From Bacillota bacterium (GTDB lineage Bacteria; Bacillota; Clostridia; Christensenellales; Aristaeellaceae), in assembly GCA_023444095.1 (NCBI GenBank), contig JAEZRP010000036.1, positions 124,001-188,000 on the forward strand: a stretch of 64,000 nt of DNA. Direction: 5' to 3'. Shown here piece after piece: positions 15,872 to 23,191 of the stretch. Numbering within the stretch: the stretch's first letter is position 1; each line of letters opens with the position of its first letter. A model generated the notes under the pieces. It searched no databases and was not told the origin of the DNA. It saw only the letters and a program-made list of their open reading frames with translations. The translations under genes were made by a program, and so were the position numbers.

Positions 15872-18283
15872 ATGAAAAAGATTGCGGCCTGTGTCCTTGC
15901 CCTCGCCCTGCTCGTTCCGGCGCTTCCCGCGTGCGCGGAGACGTTTCAGATCGCGTCGGGGGCGACGGTTTATGAAATGACGTTCGATAGCGTCGAGGTG
16001 GTCGACGGACAGCTCGTCGCCACGGTCGGCGGCTATGAGGGAGGGCTTCCCATCCGGAACGGGGAGCTTACGATCCCCTTCTGGGCATACGCGATGAAGA
16101 ACGGAAGCAGGTACGATGCCACGTCCGCGCAGCTCACGACCACAGGGGGAGACGCGATCGACTTTTCATATATGATTGCCTGCGATACCCTGCCGGACGA
16201 GATCTACCTCTACGCGGACGGCGCGGAGAGCGACGCGATCCTCATCTGGAGCGCCTCCGACGAGCCTGTAATCGAGCTTGGGAGCCCGGACAATATCTTC
16301 TGGACGGAGTACCGGCTGAAGCTGACCGGCTCGACCACGGACACGGGGCTGATGGGCGCGGTCGTTGAACCCGCGCAGGGCTACCTGCTCATGCTCTCCT
16401 ACGAGGAGGCGAACGCAGAGGCGATTCCGGTCGATATGCTGCGCGATTTCTACGACGACCTGATCCTCGAGTTGGACGGGGATTCGATCTATCCCGATGC
16501 GATTCGCCCGGCAATCGAGGAGATGGCCGACGAACCGCAGACCGCCTTCTCGCTCATCTACTACATCCCGGACGGCGCGGTGGCGCTTGGCGACATGATC
16601 CTTTTTTGCGAGGGACTGCGCTACGCGCTCGCGAACCCGGAGGAGGTCCCGGAGCCGGAGGCAACCGCGGCCCCCGAGGCCGCCGCGGATCCGGAGGCAG
16701 CCTCGGACCCGGAAGATGAGGCGCAATCGCCCTTCGCGGATGAGTTCTTCGAGGAGGCGGTGCGCGCGGCGGCGGGCGTCCCGGAGGGCGCTCTCACGGA
16801 CGAAATTCTTGCCTCGGTCACGGCGCTGCATGTAGACGCCGACGAGTGCGGGGACCTCCTGGGACTGGCGCTCCTTCCCAACCTCAGGGAGCTGACCGTG
16901 TACGGCTATACCATCGAGGACTATTCGCCGCTCGCGGACATCGCGACACTGGAGCGGCTGAGCGCGGACCATACGTCCCTTTCAAACCTCTCCGTTCTGG
17001 CCGGGTGCGAAAACCTGAAGGAGCTCACGATCGCCGTCTCCGAAGTAACCGACCTTTCGCCCCTTTCGGCGCACGCAGCCCTCGAAACTCTCGCGGTGAC
17101 CGGCTGTATGGTCTCGGACATTTCCGCGCTGGCGGGCCATGCGGCCCTCAAATACCTGGACCTCACCGCCTGCGAGGTCTCGGACGTCTCGCCGCTGGCG
17201 GGCTGCGCGGGCCTCGAGACGCTCATCCTGACGGAGAACCCCGTCGAGGACATCTCGCCCGTGGCGCAGCTTCCGAACCTTGCGGTCCTCGACCTGACCA
17301 ACTGCATGGTTTCAGACCTGACGCCCCTTCTGGACGCGGTGGACGCGGGGCTTCTGGTGGAGCTCTCCGGAAACGCGGAATGGGAGATGCCCGAGCGTCC
17401 GGCGGATACCATGGCGGGGGTGCTCAGTTATCTCGACGACCCGTTGTACGCGGCGGCGCGGGAATTTCTGAAGACCGGCGAGACCCTGGGAAGCGGCAGC
17501 AAGGGAGACCCCGCCAGAGGGCTTCAGACGCTCATTCGCGCGTTCGGGAAGGAGATCGCGGCGGACGGAAACGTCGGCCCCAAGACCATGGCGGCGCTTA
17601 CTGAAATCGAGGAAATGTTCCGCATGGAGGAGACGGACGCGCTGGATCTCGAGACGTTCGACCGGCTCCTGATGATTCTTCTCATCGCCACCGACGAGGA
17701 CGCCGCCTGGGAGACGGTGTCGGGCGCGCTGACGGGAGAAGGGCTCATGGAGGACGACGAAATCGCCTATTACGCCGCGTGCGCGCAGGAGACGATGGGG
17801 AATTACTACTCCGCCATGCTGCGGTTCGAGGATCTCGACTATCTCGACAGCGCGGAGCGCGCCGCCGCGTGCGTGCGGGCGTGGCCCAAAAACGGCGAGG
17901 TCTACCGGAATCCGGCGTACGGCGGCAGGAAGGCGTACCTCAACATCAAGGTGGACGGGGATGCCGACTATGCGACGTTCATCAAGATCTACGCGGAGAA
18001 CGGCGACTATGTCGCGGGCGCGTTCATCGGCGGCTCCGCGTCGGTGACGGTGAAGCTGCCGAGCGGCAATTATATCATCAACAAGGGAACCGGCTACGAC
18101 TGGTACGGCGTCAACGAGGCGTTCGGCGACGAGGGAGATTACGCCACGCTCTACTATGAGGACGGATCGAGCGTCACGACGCTGAAATCGGGATACGAGT
18201 ACACGCTCACCTTCGATACCAGCTACGACGATCCCGAGGCCGACGACGTCGGAACAGAGGACATCGGGCGGGAAGGGTTCTGA
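15872..18283 (+). CDS. Secreted LRR protein with a peptidoglycan-binding domain
   Basis: An 803-residue exported protein. A signal peptide covers residues 1-21; ALPACAE can be read as an AxA site or as a poor lipobox. After an unassigned domain comes an Ala/Pro/Glu-rich linker near residues 250-280, then internalin-like LRRs (about 320-490: LPNLRELTVYGY, VTDLSPLSAHAALETLAV, VSDVSPLAGCAGLETLIL). A PG_binding_1-like stretch follows (LGSGSKGDPARGLQTLI to DGNVGPKTMAAL, about 540-575), then helical repeats and a C-terminal beta domain. The LRRs are the same type as those of the kinase encoded upstream. GGAAGGAG precedes the ATG, 25 nt after the previous gene. Confidence 0.85.
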   Translation: MKKIAACVLALALLVPALPACAETFQIASGATVYEMTFDSVEVVDGQLVATVGGYEGGLPIRNGELTIPFWAYAMKNGSRYDATSAQLTTTGGDAIDFSYMIACDTLPDEIYLYADGAESDAILIWSASDEPVIELGSPDNIFWTEYRLKLTGSTTDTGLMGAVVEPAQGYLLMLSYEEANAEAIPVDMLRDFYDDLILELDGDSIYPDAIRPAIEEMADEPQTAFSLIYYIPDGAVALGDMILFCEGLRYALANPEEVPEPEATAAPEAAADPEAASDPEDEAQSPFADEFFEEAVRAAAGVPEGALTDEILASVTALHVDADECGDLLGLALLPNLRELTVYGYTIEDYSPLADIATLERLSADHTSLSNLSVLAGCENLKELTIAVSEVTDLSPLSAHAALETLAVTGCMVSDISALAGHAALKYLDLTACEVSDVSPLAGCAGLETLILTENPVEDISPVAQLPNLAVLDLTNCMVSDLTPLLDAVDAGLLVELSGNAEWEMPERPADTMAGVLSYLDDPLYAAAREFLKTGETLGSGSKGDPARGLQTLIRAFGKEIAADGNVGPKTMAALTEIEEMFRMEETDALDLETFDRLLMILLIATDEDAAWETVSGALTGEGLMEDDEIAYYAACAQETMGNYYSAMLRFEDLDYLDSAERAAACVRAWPKNGEVYRNPAYGGRKAYLNIKVDGDADYATFIKIYAENGDYVAGAFIGGSASVTVKLPSGNYIINKGTGYDWYGVNEAFGDEGDYATLYYEDGSSVTTLKSGYEYTLTFDTSYDDPEADDVGTEDIGREGF

Positions 18284-18289
18284 CGAACG

Positions 18290-18325
18290 AAAAGCCCGGC
18301 CATCCGTTTCGGACGGCCGGGCTTT
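18290..18325. terminator. Bidirectional terminator between the LRR operon and ferritin
   Basis: An almost perfect hairpin with arms AAAGCCCGGCC and GGCCGGGCTTT plus inner TCCG/CGGA pairs lies between the convergent genes, with A and T runs at its ends so that it can serve both strands. Confidence 0.8.
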
Positions 18326-18336
18326 GCCAGGTGATG

Positions 18337-18846
18337 TTACAGAACGAGCGACGGCGCGGCGTACACGCGCGCGGCGAACTCGCTGTTGAGCATGTAGAGG
18401 CCCTTCGCGTCGGTGCCGAACAGCTCCATCTTGGTGATATTGTCGTTCGCGTTCTTCTCCTCCTCGCCCTGCTCCTTCACGAACCAGTCGAGAAGCTGCA
18501 TGGTGCGGTAGTCGCGAATCTCCGCCGCGGCGGTGTAGATGTTGTTGATGGAGGCGGTGACGTACTTCTCGTGCTCGAGGGATGCCTTGAGGGGCGCCAT
18601 GTGGTCGGTGAATTCGCCCGCGGGCTTGGCGATGGCTTCGAGCTCGATCTCCACGTCGTTGTTGAGGAGATACTGCGTGAAGAGCATCGCGTGGTCGCGC
18701 TCCTCCTGTGCCTGCACGCGGAACCAGTTCTCGAATCCGTTCAGGCCGACGTGGGCGTAGTAGTTGGCGAAGTTAAGGTAGAGGTACGCCGAGTAGAATT
18801 CCTTGTTGATCTGCTGATTGATGAGGGATGCGACCTTTGCGTCCAT
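18337..18846 (-). CDS. ftnA: Non-haem bacterial ferritin
   Basis: A 169-residue four-helix ferritin of the FtnA type that stores iron as a 24-mer. Ferroxidase-centre residues are present: E16 in NKEFYSAY, E49 and H52 in QEERDHAM, E91/E93, and the E125-Q126 to E128-E130 cluster in KEQGEEE. Length and order fit the family. GAAAGGAGCG precedes the ATG. It is a single gene with its own promoter; a short palindrome (TTCGCAATGCGAA, 18860-18872) lies in its leader just above the ribosome binding site. Confidence 0.95.
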   Translation of the reverse strand: MDAKVASLINQQINKEFYSAYLYLNFANYYAHVGLNGFENWFRVQAQEERDHAMLFTQYLLNNDVEIELEAIAKPAGEFTDHMAPLKASLEHEKYVTASINNIYTAAAEIRDYRTMQLLDWFVKEQGEEEKNANDNITKMELFGTDAKGLYMLNSEFAARVYAAPSLVL

Positions 18847-18883
18847 GCGTTTCGCTCCTTTCGCAATGCGAAGTTCTATACTG

Positions 18884-18913
18884 CCTATATACCCGCGCGC
18901 AGGGCCGGGTCAA
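18884..18913 (-). promoter_or_regulatory. Promoter for ferritin
   Basis: Minus-strand TTGACC (18913-18908), 18 bp, TATAGG (18889-18884), about 40 bp above the ATG. The -35 overlaps the last codons of the acetyltransferase gene at 18910. Confidence 0.5.
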
Positions 18914-19770
18914 ACAGCGCCGAATTTGACCTGATAGCGCGCGCAGTGCCCGGTTTCGCGCATGCCGATGTGACGATAGAAGCCCAGCGCCTCCGCGTTT
19001 TGGTCGACCACGTACAGGCGGATATCCCCATCCATGCGACCAAACGCGCCCGCGAGTCCCGCGTGCAGAAGCGCGTAGCCTGCGCCGCGCCGCCGATATG
19101 GTTTGTCAAGCGCGATGGTGTCGAGCTCCCGGTCCCGCGAGAAGCAAACGCCCGCGAGAGCGCCCTCCGCCCATAGCGCGTGGAAGCGGTTTCGCGCGGC
19201 GATTTCTGGGAACTCGTCGGCAAAAGAATCGCGGCTGTCGAGGTAGGGCGTCGTCCCCGGCGCGATCACATGTGCCATCGCGCGCTCGAGAAGCGCGAGA
19301 TACTCCTTCAGAAGCGCGGGGTCGTAGCCCGCGATCCGCATGCCTGCCGGGAGGCGCGGATGGCTCCAGTTTGCGAATTCCGCCTTCGAGACGCTCATCT
19401 CCCGGGATGCGTAATCGGGTTTCGCATGGAAAGCTGCTTCGACGACGGCGCGCAGATTCGCGTTCTCGTTGCGCAGCCAGAAGACCGCGTTCCGCTTCTC
19501 CCGCGCGACGATCGCCTTCAAAAGCGTTCCCGTCTCCTCCGCCGCGCATTCCGGCAGGTCGTTCTCAAACGCGATCGTAAAGCGGAGTCTGCCCGCGTAC
19601 GCGCACGCGAACAGCGCGCCGTCCTCTGCGCCCATTTGCACGCGCACCGCCCGCTCGAAGTCCGGGCTTTCCGCCGGATGCTCGAACAGCCCGCGCTCGC
19701 CCGTATCGACCGTGCCGATGAGCCGCGCCGCCCTCTCCCTGTCGGTCTCCGCCATCTCTCTCCAGTACAT
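18910..19770 (-). CDS. GNAT family acetyltransferase
   Basis: A 286-residue protein with a C-terminal GNAT domain: ALWAEGALAGVCFSRDREL, then IALDKPYRRRGAGYALLHAGL which carries the acetyl-CoA pyrophosphate-binding loop RRRGAG, then LYVVDQNAEALGFYRHIGM. The N-terminal 130 residues look like a degenerate second GNAT fold, a common layout. Substrate unknown. The ATG at 19770 is preferred because GGGAG lies 8 nt upstream; an extended frame begins at 19809 inside the ABC-F gene. It follows the ABC-F stop by about 10 nt, so the two probably share a transcript. Confidence 0.8.
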   Translation of the reverse strand: MYWREMAETDRERAARLIGTVDTGERGLFEHPAESPDFERAVRVQMGAEDGALFACAYAGRLRFTIAFENDLPECAAEETGTLLKAIVAREKRNAVFWLRNENANLRAVVEAAFHAKPDYASREMSVSKAEFANWSHPRLPAGMRIAGYDPALLKEYLALLERAMAHVIAPGTTPYLDSRDSFADEFPEIAARNRFHALWAEGALAGVCFSRDRELDTIALDKPYRRRGAGYALLHAGLAGAFGRMDGDIRLYVVDQNAEALGFYRHIGMRETGHCARYQVKFGAV

Positions 19771-19780
19771 GTCTTTCTCC

Positions 19781-21247
19781 CTATAGCTCGACGATTTTTG
19801 TCGCCACATTGTCGCAGAACGCCGCGTCGTGCTCCACGAAGAGCATCGTCGGTTCGTACTGTGCGAGCAGCTCCTCGATCTGCATTCGAGAGAGCACGTC
19901 GACGTAGTTGAGCGGCTCGTCCCAGACGTAGAGATGCGCCCGCTCGCACAGGCTGCGCGCGACGAGCACCTTCTTCTTCTGTCCGGCGCTGAGGTCCTTC
20001 ATGTCCTTTTCAAACTGCACGCGCGCGAAGTCGAGCTTTCGCAGGATTGCGCGCATGAGCGTGCCGTCGACGCCGCGCTCGTCGATATAGTCCTGAAGCG
20101 CGCCCGACAAAAACGACGGGTCCTGCGGCACATAGGAGATTTTCAGTCCGGACGCCATGCGCACGACGCCCGCGTGCGAAACGGACTCGCCCAGAATCAG
20201 CCGCAGAAGACTCGTCTTGCCGCTGCCGTTCCCGCCCCTCAGCGCCGCGCGGTCGCCCCGCTCCACAAGCAGATTCGCGCCCCGGACGACCTCGCGCGTC
20301 CCGTAGGAGATTGACACCTCCCGAAGCTCCACGAGTCGCGCCGCGTGGTGGGAAAGCGGCTGAATCTTCAGGCTGTCCGCGCGCTCGATGTCCTTGAGAA
20401 GCTTCTTCTTTTCCTCGATTTCTCGGTTTTTCCGCGTCTCGATGGCCTTGGAGCGCTTCATCATCCGCGCCGCAAGGTGGCCGATGCGCCCCCGATCGCT
20501 CGCGTGAGCGCCGATCTTCGTTTTCTCGATGCAATCCGACCAGTCCGCCTTCTCCCGGGCAGTTTCCGTGAGCCGCCGGATGTCCTTCTTGAGCCGTGCG
20601 TTTTTCTCCAGCTCGAAGCTGTCGTGCAGTTCCTTGTTGTAGAACCAAGACGAGAAGTTCCCGGCCTGTACCTCGATGGTCGAGCGGTTGATGGAAAGGA
20701 TGTGGTCCACGCACGCGTCGAGGAACGCCCGGTCGTGCGACACGACGAGAAAGCCGCCCTGCGCGTTCAGGTACTTCGCGACCGCCGCGCGCCCCGCCAT
20801 GTCGAGGTGGTTCGTCGGTTCGTCGATCAGAAGGAAGCTGTTCTCGCGCAGAAACATCGCCGCGATCAGCGCCTTGGTGCGCTCGCCGTTCGAGAGCGTG
20901 GAAAAGGGCCTTTCGAGAACGTCGGGATCGACGCCCAGGAGCGACACCTCGCGCTCCACGCGCCAGTCCTCCGCGCCGGGACACGCGGTTCCGAGTACCG
21001 CGCGCGTCGGAGATTCCGCGTCGGGAACGGGATAGGGGAAATACTCGAACGCGACGGACGCCTCGATCCTGCCCTGATACGGGTATTTGCCCGTCAAAAG
21101 GTTCAGAAACGTCGTCTTACCGCGCCCGTTTCTGCCGACGAAGCCAAGCTTCCACGCGGTGTCGAACGAAAAGCTCGCGCGCTCGAATATGTTGTCGTAG
21201 CTGCCCTCGTAGTGAAAGGTGAGGTCCGTTACCTGAACAAGCGACAT
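19781..21247 (-). CDS. ABC-F ribosomal-protection-type ATPase (Lsa-like)
   Basis: A 488-residue protein with two ABC domains and no membrane segment. Site 1: GRNGRGKTT, signature LSNGERTK, Walker B LLIDEPTNHLD. Site 2: GGNGSGKTS, signature LSAGQKKK, Walker B VWDEPLNYVD. The interdomain linker (about residues 190-290) is long, charged and helical, as in antibiotic-resistance ABC-F proteins of the Lsa/Vga group, which displace lincosamides, streptogramin A and pleuromutilins from the ribosome. The opening (VTDLTFHYEGSYDNIF, DTAWKLGFVGRNGRGKT) is Lsa-like. The ATG at 21247 has GGGAG 8 nt upstream. A 195-nt leader with attenuator features precedes it, which supports drug-induced expression. Actual resistance is not shown by sequence alone. 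Confidence 0.85.
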   Translation of the reverse strand: MSLVQVTDLTFHYEGSYDNIFERASFSFDTAWKLGFVGRNGRGKTTFLNLLTGKYPYQGRIEASVAFEYFPYPVPDAESPTRAVLGTACPGAEDWRVEREVSLLGVDPDVLERPFSTLSNGERTKALIAAMFLRENSFLLIDEPTNHLDMAGRAAVAKYLNAQGGFLVVSHDRAFLDACVDHILSINRSTIEVQAGNFSSWFYNKELHDSFELEKNARLKKDIRRLTETAREKADWSDCIEKTKIGAHASDRGRIGHLAARMMKRSKAIETRKNREIEEKKKLLKDIERADSLKIQPLSHHAARLVELREVSISYGTREVVRGANLLVERGDRAALRGGNGSGKTSLLRLILGESVSHAGVVRMASGLKISYVPQDPSFLSGALQDYIDERGVDGTLMRAILRKLDFARVQFEKDMKDLSAGQKKKVLVARSLCERAHLYVWDEPLNYVDVLSRMQIEELLAQYEPTMLFVEHDAAFCDNVATKIVEL

Positions 21248-21324
21248 GAAAATCACTCCCGGCTGTCAAAATCACTCCGCTTCCGCCGACGGAAGCGAAG
21301 CCAGACAGCACGGACGCCGACTCT

Positions 21325-21377
21325 AAAAAGGAAGGCGCCGCGCGACGGGCAATCGGTTCATCCGACGGCGAAGCGCC
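21325..21377 (-). terminator. Attenuator-like terminator in the ABC-F leader
   Basis: On the minus strand a GC-rich hairpin with outer arms GGCGC and GCGCC and an inner CGG/CCG stem ends in CCTTCCTTTTT (T-run at 21329-21325). It lies between the promoter at 21458-21486 and the ABC-F start. A short alternative hairpin (CCCGC-GCAA-GGCGGG) overlaps its 5' arm, which would allow antitermination. Confidence 0.5.
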
Positions 21378-21415
21378 CGCCTTGCGCGGGTTCCTCCCGT
21401 GGGTTTGCCGATCGC

Positions 21416-21427
21416 TTACTTCGTCAC
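21416..21427 (-). CDS. Candidate three-residue leader peptide of the ABC-F gene
   Basis: The minus strand reads GTG ACG AAG TAA, with AAGAAGG 7 nt upstream, about 25 nt after the predicted transcript start. Ribosome stalling on very short leader ORFs controls several resistance ABC-F genes. The assignment is inference from position and context and could be chance. Confidence 0.3.
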   Translation of the reverse strand: MTK

Positions 21428-21457
21428 GCCTGCGCCTTCTTTCCCCTTGATAACGAT

Positions 21458-21486
21458 AGGATAACAGATTTTTTCGGAAAGTGCAA
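21458..21486 (-). promoter_or_regulatory. Promoter of the ABC-F gene
   Basis: Minus-strand TTGCAC (21486-21481), 17 bp, TATCCT (21463-21458). It abuts the 3' end of the SCIFF maturase gene and gives a leader of about 195-200 nt. Confidence 0.65.
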
Positions 21487-21488
21487 GC

Positions 21489-22850
21489 CTATTCGTCCGC
21501 CTCGGCGGCCTTCAGCATGATCGCGCACTCGATGCGCTTTTGAAAGAGTCTGCAGCCGTACTCGTACACGCCCCGGATATCTCCCGTGGCGTGGTACGCG
21601 TTCGCCGCGCAGCCGCCGGAGCAGTAGAGCTTTGCCCAGCAGTTTTCGCACTCGGGCCGGGACTCGACGTTGCAATTCCGGAACTTCTCGCGCAAATCGG
21701 CGTTCGTCACGCCTTCCCACACGTTCCCCATACTGTACGCGGGATCGCCCACGAACTGATGGCAGGGAAAGAACTCGCCCCAGGGCGTCACGGCCAGATA
21801 CTCCGTTCCCGAGCCGCAGCCCGAGAGCCGCTTGTAGACGCAGGGCCCGTGCGCGAGGTCGATGTTGTAATGATAGAAGGAGAAGGGCCGCCCCTCCCTC
21901 TGCCGTTTCAGCATCTCGGTCGCGAGCTTTTCGTACTGGTCAAACAGCACCGGCAGATCGGCTTCCGTGAGCGCGGAGGGGTCGCCGGGAGCCGAGACGA
22001 CGGGCTCCATGGAGAGCTCGGTGAAGCCGAGGTCGGCCATGTGCAGGATATCCTGCAAAAAGTCCGTATTGTGGTGGGTGAAGGTGCCGCGGATGTAATA
22101 GTTCCGGCCGTTTCGCGCCCTGGCGAAGGACTGGAACTTCGGAACGATGGTGTCGTAGCTCCCCTTGCCCGCGTAGTTGACGCGGAAGCGGTCGTTGACC
22201 TCTTTTCGCCCGTCGAGGCTCATGACCACGTTGTGCATCTCGCGGTTCGCGAAGGCGATGACCTCTTCGTCCACGAGCACGCCGTTCGTGGTGAGCGTGA
22301 AGCGGAAGTTCTTGTTCGCCTCCCCCTCGCGGCTGCGCGCGTAGGCGACGAGTTTTTTCACGACGTCCCAGTTCATGAGCGGCTCCCCGCCGAAGAAGTC
22401 GACCTCGAGGTTCCGGCGGGAACCGGAATGCGCGATCAGAAAATCGAGCGCCTGCTTCCCGACCTCATATGACATGAGCGCGCGCTCGCCCTGATAGTTG
22501 CCCTGGCTCGCGAAGCAGTAGGCGCAGTTCAGGTTGCAGGCGTGCGCCACGTGCAGGCAAAGCGCTTTGACGTCGTCGTTTTTCTTGAGCGTTTGGGCGA
22601 GTCCCGCGAATTCGTCCTCGGTGAAGAGCTGCTTCCCGTCCGCGAGCGCCTGAACGTCTGCGATGCATCGGTCGACGTCTGCTTCCGTCACGTCGGGGAA
22701 TTTCTCCGTAACGAATTTGACGATCTCGTCCCGGGGCGCATTCTCGAACATCGCGATCACGTCGTAGGCCACGTCGTCCACCACGTGCACCGCGCCGGAA
22801 AAGGTATCCAGGACGATGTTGTATCCGTTTAACTTATACTGATGTATCAT
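21489..22850 (-). CDS. scfB: SCIFF peptide maturase, radical SAM/SPASM
   Basis: A 453-residue radical SAM enzyme that installs thioether cross-links in the SCIFF precursor peptide. The N-terminal 85 residues look like a PqqD/RRE-type precursor recognition domain. The radical SAM motif is C105-x3-C109-x2-C112 in HACNLNCAYCF. The C-terminal SPASM region has many cysteines (GCGSGTEYLAVTPWG, FFPCHQF, ECENCWAKLYCSGGCAAN, EYGC) for two auxiliary 4Fe-4S clusters. Length fits the SCIFF maturase family (CteB/Tte1186 type). It follows the precursor gene by 47 nt, with a terminator-like hairpin between them. Confidence 0.93.
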   Translation of the reverse strand: MIHQYKLNGYNIVLDTFSGAVHVVDDVAYDVIAMFENAPRDEIVKFVTEKFPDVTEADVDRCIADVQALADGKQLFTEDEFAGLAQTLKKNDDVKALCLHVAHACNLNCAYCFASQGNYQGERALMSYEVGKQALDFLIAHSGSRRNLEVDFFGGEPLMNWDVVKKLVAYARSREGEANKNFRFTLTTNGVLVDEEVIAFANREMHNVVMSLDGRKEVNDRFRVNYAGKGSYDTIVPKFQSFARARNGRNYYIRGTFTHHNTDFLQDILHMADLGFTELSMEPVVSAPGDPSALTEADLPVLFDQYEKLATEMLKRQREGRPFSFYHYNIDLAHGPCVYKRLSGCGSGTEYLAVTPWGEFFPCHQFVGDPAYSMGNVWEGVTNADLREKFRNCNVESRPECENCWAKLYCSGGCAANAYHATGDIRGVYEYGCRLFQKRIECAIMLKAAEADE

Positions 22851-22860
22851 ATTTCTCCAT

Positions 22861-22887
22861 AAAAAAGGCGGGGTGTCCCCCCGCCCG
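22861..22887 (-). terminator. Intercistronic terminator between SCIFF precursor and maturase
   Basis: On the minus strand GGCGGGG, a 5-nt loop and CCCCGCC are followed by TTTTTT (22866-22861), about 10 nt after the precursor stop. Read-through would give less maturase than precursor, as usual for RiPP operons. Confidence 0.8.
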
Positions 22888-22897
22888 ACGCGCCCGA

Positions 22898-23161
22898 TCA
22901 GAGATTCTCACAGGGCTGGTTCGCCACGCCGCAGGAGGTCTTGCAGGCGGACTGGCAGGAAGTCTGGCATTCGCCGCAGCCGCCCTGTTTGGCGGTCAGA
23001 TTGCGCGTATTGAGCGTGCGGATGCGCCCCTTCGCCTCGCAGGGCTGGTTTGCCACGCCGCAGGAGGTCTTGCAGGCGGACTGGCAGGAGGTCTGGCATT
23101 CGCCGCAGCCGCCCTCGACGGCGGAAAGCTCACGCGTGTTGAGCGTCTTGATACGATCCAT
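22898..23161 (-). CDS. scfA: Tandemly duplicated SCIFF RiPP precursor
   Basis: An 87-residue peptide made of two near-identical SCIFF units with a 43-residue period. Each unit has a short leader-like part (RIKTLNTREL / RIRTLNTRNL), a spacer and a six-cysteine core (GGCGECQTSCQSACKTSC then GVANQPC); cysteines are at 19, 22, 26, 30, 34, 41 and 62, 65, 69, 73, 77, 84. Known SCIFF precursors carry one unit in about 45 residues. The cores differ at only two of about 76 nucleotides, suggesting a recent duplication or gene conversion. It is first in an operon with its maturase. Whether the product stays joined or is cleaved is unknown. Confidence 0.93.
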   Translation of the reverse strand: MDRIKTLNTRELSAVEGGCGECQTSCQSACKTSCGVANQPCEAKGRIRTLNTRNLTAKQGGCGECQTSCQSACKTSCGVANQPCENL

Positions 23162-23191
23162 ATCGATCAGTCTCCCTTTCGCAGATAACTA

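Noticed and set aside
22898..23161. Repeat-caused sequencing artefact in the SCIFF gene
   Set aside because: The two units differ in leader and spacer sequence and the frame stays open, so an artefactual duplication is unlikely, although read mapping would settle it.
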